Source: Magnolia sinica (Eukaryota; Streptophyta; Magnoliopsida; Magnoliales; Magnoliaceae). Taken from it: a stretch of 64,000 nt of DNA. Below are positions 57,234 to 64,000 of this stretch, piece by piece. Both the position numbers and the translations under genes were made by a program. The stretch is taken from the NCBI RefSeq assembly GCF_029962835.1, contig NC_080582.1, forward strand, positions 71,234,177 through 71,298,176. Direction: 5' to 3'. The notes beneath the pieces are model-generated. The model ran no database searches and was not told the DNA's origin. It worked only from the letters and a program-made list of their open reading frames with translations. Within the stretch, counting starts at the first letter, position 1; each line of letters starts with the position of its first letter.

Positions 57234-57320
57234 CACAGGATCCATTTCATATTCAATTGGCTCTAAAATGAAATCTTCGTCTTGGATTACTCCATTCACC
57301 ATCAATTTTCCATCACGGAC
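57234..57320 (-). pseudogene. Plastid type I signal peptidase (PLSP1-like) exon
   Basis: The 29-codon exon VRDGKLMVNGVIQDEDFILE then PIEYEMDPV is followed by donor GTAAGT. Plastidic/thylakoidal signal peptidases read V(E)VRDGKL.VNGV.Q.E.FILEP..YEM.PV...VPEGYVFVLGDNRNNS. The next exon, with the conserved GDNRNNS box, was not found. An Athila-like LTR starts 5 bp beyond the exon edge (57,326); the TAG acceptor lies in those 5 bases, which would also be the LTR's TSD. Confidence 0.82.
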
Positions 57321-57325
57321 CTATC

Positions 57326-59431
57326 TATTGAGGGTCAAATATTGCATATTAGACCCTATTTATTACTTAGTTTTACATACATGATAATGCTTAATGCTCT
57401 ATTTTAATCATGCTTGTGTTGCAGGGTGAATTTAGGAACTTGGACTAAAAGAGTACTAAAAGCATGGATTTGATGCTCAAGAATCACCAAGGCAAGGGAC
57501 GGATCTTAAGGGACCAAGATTGAAGAATTCACACGCCAAAGATCTAAGAAAATCAAGTGATTGACGATAAAGAGGCCTGAAAATCGCCCCGAATGCAATA
57601 TCATAGGGTTCCCGCCATCCGTTTGGCTCGAAACTTTATAAGAGGCATGAAGACCCTAAATTAACCGTACATGTCGAAATTCAACCCTTAGATCATTGTG
57701 GAAGTGGCCCAACGGAGAGATCAGCCACAAAACCACCGATTTGGGGCCCACCTGACACCTGGATATGCTTCAATTTTGGTCTCAACCCCTTAAATTGGAT
57801 GGCAGAGCGGATGAACGGAGTAGATTTATCAGAAACATCGCAGTGGTCCACACAGGGGGACTTGCGAGTGCATAGCCGATGCACTCTCACATCAAATCGG
57901 ACCGGGCAGACCGGTCAAAGGGTCCTTGACCCGACCGATTTCTTTCCAAGAAGTAGCGTCCGCACGCTGTCTCGCCAGGGAAGTGTAGTGGGCCACCATC
58001 ATGGTCCCGATGGACGATCGGGACCATCCATTTGATCCAAGGGAGGGGGGGCTGACCATACCCATGTTGATTTCTTGGTCCCATGCACGTGTACACACGT
58101 AGATCGCCGTAAAACGCAGGATGAACGGCGGGAAGATTCGATCCTTTGGGCCACACCAAACTCAACCAAAACCACCCCTTTCCGACCGAAATTTCGCCAG
58201 GAATCCAATGGACGGGGGTGGATTTCTCCGAAAACATCACTGTGGGGCCAACCGATCATCGCAGCGAATCCACGTGCGCATGGTTCACGTCCGGGAAATC
58301 CAGAAATTCCCGGCGGTTGTAGCCCACTGTCTGTGATGGGATCAGTAATCTGGACTGTTTAGACGACACACCAGGGGGCCACGACCATAGCCATGATGCC
58401 AGATTTCCGAGCTGAGGCGTTCAGCGTCCCAAAAACTCATCCAAATGCAAGGAGTTTGCGTTTCTCTGTTGCGTAATGTGCGTAAAAGCTATGCACGCTG
58501 CTGTGCGTAAACAACACTCCCACCGACTCCAGCCATTGCACCGACCCACTCCAGCTATAAAAAGAGAAAGAAAGGGACGTGAGAAGGCATCTTTGGATGT
58601 GGAGCGCACGAGCAAGAAGCATGGACGGCTGGCGCATCCATCTTCCTTCCTCTTTGGTTTCATTGCTTTGTTTATATTTTTCCTTTAAGAGCTTAGTTTC
58701 ATCATGATGATGATGGGCTAAAGGGCTAAGAGGTGAAGCTTGTAGCGTGATGGGGTGTTTTCTACGGCTTTAATTCATGTTTATTGAACTCTCTTTGATT
58801 ATAGTTTGATTATATGGAATATTCATAGTTTTTAATGGTTTGTTGTGGCTTAAATTACAATGGATCTGCGATAGCTTTGAGTATTTTCTATGCATGTATA
58901 GAGGTTGTGAGCGTAGGACCCCTGTTGTTCACCATCGTCTTATGGACATGGTTGGATGATGAAACTCTTCCTAACATTCATAACTCTCAGATTGGTTGTG
59001 GATTAGTTAAATTTTGTTGTTTACTTTGTCTCATGGGCATGGTTTTGCGATGGAATCAATTCTAATTCTCATACCTATCATTCATTAAAAACTAGATCAA
59101 AGGAAGTTCAGATGTGAATTTTAATGAATTACCTTCCAATTGGATGAAGATAGGACTCTAAATCTAGTTGTGTTCTTGAATCAAGCGTAGATCTCCCTGA
59201 TCTCTACAAGTGGATCCTTGGAAACCCTAGTTTCCCACCTTTGAATTTTACAAGTTTTAGTTTCATAATTCATCATTATTCTCTTACTTTCTCCTGATTT
59301 AGATTAAATCTTATTCTACTTCTAGTTCGAGTTACTTTCAGATTGCGTACAAGGTTCAGTCCCTGTGGATTCGACCTCGGTCTTACCAAGATTATTACTA
59401 CATCACAACCCTATACTTGGGGTGGTGAACA
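57326..59431 (+). repeat. 5' LTR of the Athila-like element
   Basis: It begins TATTGAGGGTCAAATATTGC (TG decayed to TA) and ends ggtggtgaaca just before the PBS. About 2.1 kb, non-coding. The late part 'tggattcgacctcggtctta...atcacaaccctatacttgggg' is the conserved 3' region of Athila LTRs. 57,700-58,350 contains 'gtgggccaccatcatggtcccg' fold-back-type sequence, probably an earlier insertion into the LTR. Confidence 0.8.
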
Positions 59432-59437
59432 AGTTTT

Positions 59438-59455
59438 TGGCACCGTTGCCAGGGA
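59438..59455 (+). other. Primer-binding site, tRNA-Asp type
   Basis: TGGCACCGTTGCCAGGGA differs at two positions from TGGCGCCGTTGCCGGGGA, the usual plant Athila/Tat PBS. Confidence 0.8.
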
Positions 59456-59990
59456 TTGACGGTTGCGTTTTTTTGAGATTAATTAGTTTTGGAATTAGGT
59501 TAAGATTAGGGTTTTTCTAATTTTAGGTTTTTCTGTTTTTAGAAACTAACTTAACTTTCCTGTTTTGTAGGACCCTGATATAGACTTTCTAAATTGGTAA
59601 TCTCTTTCTAATTTTCTAATTTTTTAATTTTTCTATCTTCTATTTTTAGATTAGGTTTTATTTTCTATTTTTAGAAACATTCTAATTCTAGGGTTTCTTT
59701 TAATTTTAAAAACTAACTTTTTTTTTATATATTTTTAATTTTAGAACTTTCCTAAGTTATTTTATTTTTTTTAGAAACTTTCTATTTTTAGACACTTTCC
59801 TTTTTTAGAAACTAGTTTACTTTCTATTTTTAAAAACTGACTTGTTTTGTTTTGTTTTGCAGGTTTTTAACTTAGGAACTTCTGATTTGGTAACCTCTTT
59901 TCAATTCTTCTTTTTCTTTATTTCTAGATTTCTATTTCTCTTCTTCTTTAAGTTTAGGTTAGAATCTGAGATTGAGGGCTGCGAGTGTTT
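59456..59990. other. T-rich leader of the Athila-like element
   Basis: Repeated 'ttctatttttaga(aa)ct' phrases; no coding frame. Confidence 0.6.
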
Positions 59991-59991
59991 C

Positions 59992-60980
59992 ATGCCCAAG
60001 TGGGTCCGTGATAACACTCGACGTCTCTTGACTGAAGGAGGATTGGTTGAGGGGTTAACTATCCATCGCAGGAGTAGACATCGCTTGAGATCTCCAAAGT
60101 TAATTGAAGTTATGGCCACAAATCAATTGGCCAATCAACCAGAAGGACAACCTCAACCTTGGGTTGGGGAAGTCCAGGATGAGAATGAGGTGCATTAAGT
60201 ACCCCCGCCTCATACTTTACGAGATTATTTACAATTGGCAGGGGTGAGTACGCCCTCATGCATGATTTTTCCAGAGAATACGGGACACATGGATATCAAG
60301 CCAGGGGTGATCCAACTCCTTCCAAAATTTCATGGGCTTGAGTCAGAAAATCCATATTTACATCTGAAAGAGTTTGATGAGATCATAGCCACACTATACT
60401 TTCCTAATGTGTCTAATGACACGGTCAGGCTGAAACTCTTTCCCTTTTCTTTGAAAGAGAAAGCTAAGACGTGGTTACATTCACTACGTCCTCGATCTAT
60501 TGGTAGATGGAATGACATGACAAGGGAGTTCATAAAGAAAATTTTCCCATACCATAAGATGAACACCCTTAGAAAGTCGATCATAAACTTTGCCCAAAGA
60601 GAAGATGAAACATTCTTCCAATGTTGGGAGCGGTTCAAAGATCTTGTCAGTTTATGCCCATAGCACGGTTTTGAAATGTGGCTCATCACGAACTTTTTCT
60701 ATGATGGACTGACTTCTCCCATGCGCCAATTAGTTGAGAGGATGTGTAATGGGGAGTTTAAGAATAAAGGTGTCGATGAGGTGTGGGACTACTTTGATAA
60801 GCTTGCTGAAAACACACAATCATGGGACATCTCCCCCAAACCAAGCACCATGTCTAGGCCGACTCAATCAAAGGAGGGGTGAAATGTATTTCCTGAAAGA
60901 GGACGATGATATCGGTGCTAAAGTGGCTAATCTCACCAGAAAACTCGAGGCCATGGAATTAAAGAAGGATAAGGCTAAGT
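59992..60980 (+). pseudogene. Athila-like gag, broken
   Basis: Frame 1 carries HTLRDYLQLAGVSTPS, then GVIQLLPKFHGLESENPYLH, then RLKLFPFSLKEKAKTWLHSL and CWERFKDLVSLCP, the typical Athila capsid region. In-frame stops fall at 60,196-60,198 and 60,661-60,663. After about 60,850 the sequence continues in frame 2 (EDDDIGAKVANLTRKLEAME). A normal gag would be one uninterrupted frame of about 600 residues or more. Confidence 0.88.
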
Positions 60981-61869
60981 AAACTGTTTGCGGTATTTAT
61001 GCTTGCAACATTCACACAACTGAAAACTGTCCAACAATACCTGCCTTTCAAGAGGTGTTGAATGAGCAATCCAATGCCGTGAACAATTACCAAAGACCTT
61101 TCAATGGACCTACCTCCAATACATTAAATCCTGGTTGGAGAAATCATCCAAACTTCAGTTGGAGGAATGGACAAACTGCTAGCCCTCAAGGTTTCTTCAA
61201 TCAAATTCCACATTAAGAGAAACCTCAAGAGGACCCGGTTCTAAAACATCTTCAAAAGCAAGAATTTTTCAATCAGAGTATGCTACAAGCCTTTCAAGAC
61301 CTCACAAAAGCCATACAAGGACTTGATACTAAAAGTGCAATTGGGAATAAGGGGAGCCTTCCAGCTCAAACTCTTCCCAATCCAAACCCACAATATGAAG
61401 TTAGCGACTCGAGCTCTTCAAATTAAATGGAGCAAGCTAAATCTATCACCACTCTTAGGAGTGGGAAGACCATTGACAAAACTACTTCGATTAGGGCTGA
61501 AAAGCCTATGGAACCAGAAGAGGACAATAAGGATGGATCTAGCCATCCCCACAAGAATTAGAACCGAAACCTCAAGGGAAGCCGGTTGCTCCATTTCACC
61601 AATGGTTGGTGGCACCAAAACCTCTCTCTAACTCTCAGGACATTCTAGAGGTGTTGAAACAGGTGAAGGTCAATATTCCTCTACTTGATGCCGTAAAACA
61701 AATATCTTCATATGCCAAATTTCTGAAAGACTTGTATACGACCAAAAGACGGCAAAATATGCAAAAGAAAGTCTTCTTAACTGAGAAAGTGAGTGTCATC
61801 CTAAAGCAAAATGTGCCACAGAAATTCAAAGATCCCGGTAGCATAACCGTTACTTGTGTAATTGGGAAT

Positions 61870-62330
61870 TAACGCATTGAGCACGCACTTCTTGGTTTAG
61901 GAGCTAGCGTAAATCTGATTCCTTACTCGGTCTACAAACAGTTAGGTTTGGGTGAATTAAAACCCACCTTAACCACACTACAACTTGCTGATCGCTCTGT
62001 TTGTGTACCGAGAGGGATAATTGAGGATGTGTTGGTCTAGGTTGACAGATTCTACTACCTTGTAAATTTTATAGTCCTGGATATCGAACTCATCAGTAAC
62101 ATGAGCACTTAAATTCCCGCCATTCTTGGTTGCCCATTCCTTGCCACTTCAAACGCAATCATCAATTCTAGGAATGGTGTCATGAGCATGTCCTTCGGGA
62201 ATATGACATTGGAGTTAAACATCTTTTTCAACACGAGTAGACGGTTAGAGGATGATGCGGATTTCCACGACATTAACATAATTGACTCTTTTGTGGAAGA
62301 TAGAACGCCTCTGACCCTCTAGACACGTGC
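61870..62330 (+). pseudogene. Athila-like aspartic protease region with a mutated active site
   Basis: The frame gives HALLGLGASVNLIPYSVYKQ and later PAILGCPFLATSNAIINSRN. The family active-site box reads LLDLGASVN; here the catalytic Asp is Gly (GGT). There are several stops. Confidence 0.8.
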
Positions 62331-62360
62331 CTGGCCCACTCCTATGATTTTGATGATGAC

Positions 62361-63477
62361 ATGATTAAGGAGATGGTTGTCATGCTTGATACTGTGCCGG
62401 TACTTAAAGTTAACCGGTGGAGGCCACAATTTGAAGAATTGTCCCAAACCGAAGAAGTGCCTCTGCCATCTAACCTCAAGGCACCGAAGCTTGACCTAAA
62501 ACCTTTGCCATCTGATTTGAAATATGTTTATTTAGGTCAAGATAAGACATACCCGGTGGTGATTTCATCCCACCTTGAGCAAGAACAGGAGAGTCTCATA
62601 TCTACTCTCATTGAGCATAAGGGAGCCCTTAGATAGACGATTGCGGACCTCAAGGGAATTGACCATTCGATTTGTACTCACCGCATTTATCTTGAGGATA
62701 ATGCGAAGACCTCTCAGCAATCACAACGTAGACTAAATCCAAACATGAAGGAAGTGGTTAAAGCCGAGGTTCTTAAACTATTAAATGTGGGTATCATATA
62801 CCCTATATCCGATAGTCAATGGGTGAGTCCAACTCAGGTGGTTCCTAAGAAGTCCGAAATCACCATCGTAGCTAATGCCAATAATGAACTTGTGCCAACT
62901 AGAGTTACTACTGGTTGGAGAATGTGCATTGACTACAGGAAGTTGAATACCGTCACGAGGAAGGACCACTTTCCTTTGCCCTTTATTGATCAAATTTTGG
63001 AAAGGCTAGTTGGTCATTCCTATTATTGTTTCCTTGATGGGCATGATGAGTATTTTTTCTGATATGGTGGGGCAATATCTAGAGGTCTTCATGGACGATT
63101 TCTCTGTTTTCGGTCCATCTTTCAGCGAGTGCTTAGAGAGTCTTATATGTGCCCTGAAAAGATGTGAAGAAAAGAATTTGGTACTCAATTGGGAGAAGTG
63201 TCATTTCATGGTTCGTAAGGGAATTATCCTTAGATATATCATCTCCTCCAAAGGAATCGAGGTAGATAAGGCTAAAATTGATCTTATCTCTAACCTACCT
63301 CCACCCAAGAACATACAAGACATGCGATCCTTCTTAGAACATGTCAGTTTTTACAGACGATTCATAAAGGACTTTAGTCTCCTATCTCGTCCTTTATGTA
63401 ATCTACTTCAAAAGGATGCACCATACAAGTGGACTAAGCAATGTTATGAGCTTTTACTAAGCTTAAGGGCATGTTGA
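62361..63477 (+). pseudogene. Athila-like reverse transcriptase, with an internal deletion
   Basis: Segments: VLKLLNVGIIYPISDSQWVS-type start (about 62,770), WRMCIDYRKLNTVTRKDHFP (about 62,917), then CFLDG at about 63,030. Next comes, in another frame, MMSIFSDMVGQYLEVFMDDF (63,040-63,100) with the catalytic FMDD. The block normally lying between FLDG and the M-SIFSDM stretch, which includes the MPFGLCNAP motif, is missing. This is a deletion of roughly 130-150 bp that also shifts the frame. Confidence 0.85.
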
Positions 63478-63527
63478 CCACTGCACCTATCATGTAGCCA
63501 CCCGACTAAAGCCTTCCTTTTGAACTT

Positions 63528-63953
63528 ATGTGCGACGGGTCTGACTATGCCCTTAGGGCGATTTTAGGCCAGAGAAAAGAAAAAAAGCCCTACGTTATCC
63601 ATTACGCAAGTAGAACTCTAAATCCTGCCCAAGTGAACTACTCAACTACGGAAAAGGAACTCTTGGCCGTAGTGTTTGCTTTGGACAAATTTAGGTCCTA
63701 CTTGATTGGATCCAAGATCGTCGTTTACACAGATTATGCGGTGCTCAAGTATCTTCTTTCTAAGAATGATGCTAAGCCCCGCCTGCTAACATGGATCCTC
63801 CTACTCCAGGAATTTGATTTAAAAATAAAAGATAAAAAGGGAGTAAAGAACGTAGTGGCTGACCATCTTTCTCACCTTGATCTCCCTAATTCCCCAAAGA
63901 CGACACATATCAATGACATATTCCCTGACGAACAACTGTTCAAAATCTCCTAG
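63528..63953 (+). pseudogene. Athila-like RNase H
   Basis: Open for 141 codons: [53 protein letters not shown] and VADHLSHL. The usual CDASDYAVGAVLGQR box has a few changes; the first carboxylate D is retained. This is the longest intact domain of the element. Preceded by a stop and a frameshift after 63,477. Confidence 0.88.
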
Positions 63954-64000
63954 TCACCTTGGTTTGCTGATATTGCTAATTATCTTACCACAGGTTTCAC

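Larger units (their letters stand above)
50287..57320 (-). mobile_element. Gene-fragment-capturing transposon (Pack-CACTA or Helitron-like), one end visible
   Basis: Seven kilobases hold exons from at least seven unrelated host genes plus unidentified exon-like pieces, all on the minus strand. Many have GT/AG or GC/AG junctions and introns, so they were acquired as genomic DNA and not as cDNA. Soybean Tgm-Express CACTA elements and maize Helitrons are known precedents. The left limit is the CACTA-type end. The right limit is unknown because an Athila LTR begins at 57,326. Confidence 0.7.
57326..63953 (+). mobile_element. Athila-like Ty3/gypsy retrotransposon, 5' LTR to RNase H (continues past the window)
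   Basis: In order: LTR, tRNA-Asp-type PBS, a T-rich leader, gag, protease, RT and RNase H, all on the plus strand. The coding regions are interrupted by stops, frameshifts and one deletion, so the copy is defective. Integrase and the 3' LTR would lie beyond 64,000. Confidence 0.88.

Noticed and set aside
54856-57320. A real GSK3 gene continuing into the signal-peptidase exon
   Set aside because: The N-lobe and the end of the C-lobe of the kinase are absent, and the PLSP1-like exon belongs to an unrelated enzyme. Fragments explain it better than a gene.
57887-58362. Overlapping frames of 86-117 codons on both strands
   Set aside because: They lie in the GC-rich part of the Athila-like LTR derived from fold-back repeat sequence. 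All frames are open on both strands because stops are rare, and nothing resembles a protein family.

Overview
The window is nuclear DNA of a flowering plant. It holds split exons with GT-AG introns, a CC-NB-ARC-LRR resistance-type gene, Copia and Ty3/gypsy retrotransposons of plant lineages, pol III-type SINEs, hAT and CACTA ends, and long (TA)n tracts. The many fold-back repeats built on phrases such as 'gtgggccacac...ccgtccatccattttt...cattttaggg' remind me of magnoliid genomes, but that placement is a weak inference. I saw no rRNA, tRNA, CRISPR, plasmid or bacterial features.

Layout. 1-991 is the 3' part of an LTR. 992-11,828 is non-coding and repeat-rich: three copies of a ~0.5 kb MITE embedded in (TA)n tracts, a small LTR-pair remnant, a SINE and a hAT-like element. 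11,829-16,132 is a decayed Copia element on the minus strand with two LTRs and a 5-bp target duplication (TSD). 16,879-26,415 is a second minus-strand Copia with matching TSDs, disrupted by pieces of at least three other LTR elements. 26,817-28,866 is a 2.05 kb hAT-type element with an 8-bp TSD. 28,875-32,227 is fold-back repeats.

32,228-34,947 is the only long host-type gene: a CC-NB-ARC-LRR immune receptor, complete from EDVID motif to C-terminus but broken by one frameshift early in the LRR. 34,948-45,769 is intergenic, with a Ty3/gypsy pol relic, hAT transposase pieces and fold-back repeats. 45,770-49,679 looks like a 3.9 kb solo LTR inside one of those fold-back repeats.

50,287-57,320 is the most unusual part. 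It starts with a CACTA-type terminus carrying three hairpin-forming subterminal repeats. It then holds, all on the minus strand and many with plausible splice sites, isolated exons of unrelated host genes: PHO1 (SPX domain), a MEKK-type MAPKKK, clathrin heavy chain, myosin XI, a phosphoglycerate-mutase-like protein, a GSK3/SHAGGY kinase (four consecutive exons), a plastid type I signal peptidase, and some unidentified exons. I interpret this as a gene-fragment-capturing transposon (Pack-CACTA or Helitron-like). From 57,326 to the window end an Athila-like Ty3/gypsy element (LTR, tRNA-Asp-type PBS, gag, protease, RT, RNase H) abuts the signal-peptidase exon. Its genes are broken by stops, frameshifts and a deletion in RT.

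The retroelements do not work together as a system; the window records layered insertions whose relative order can be read from the nesting.
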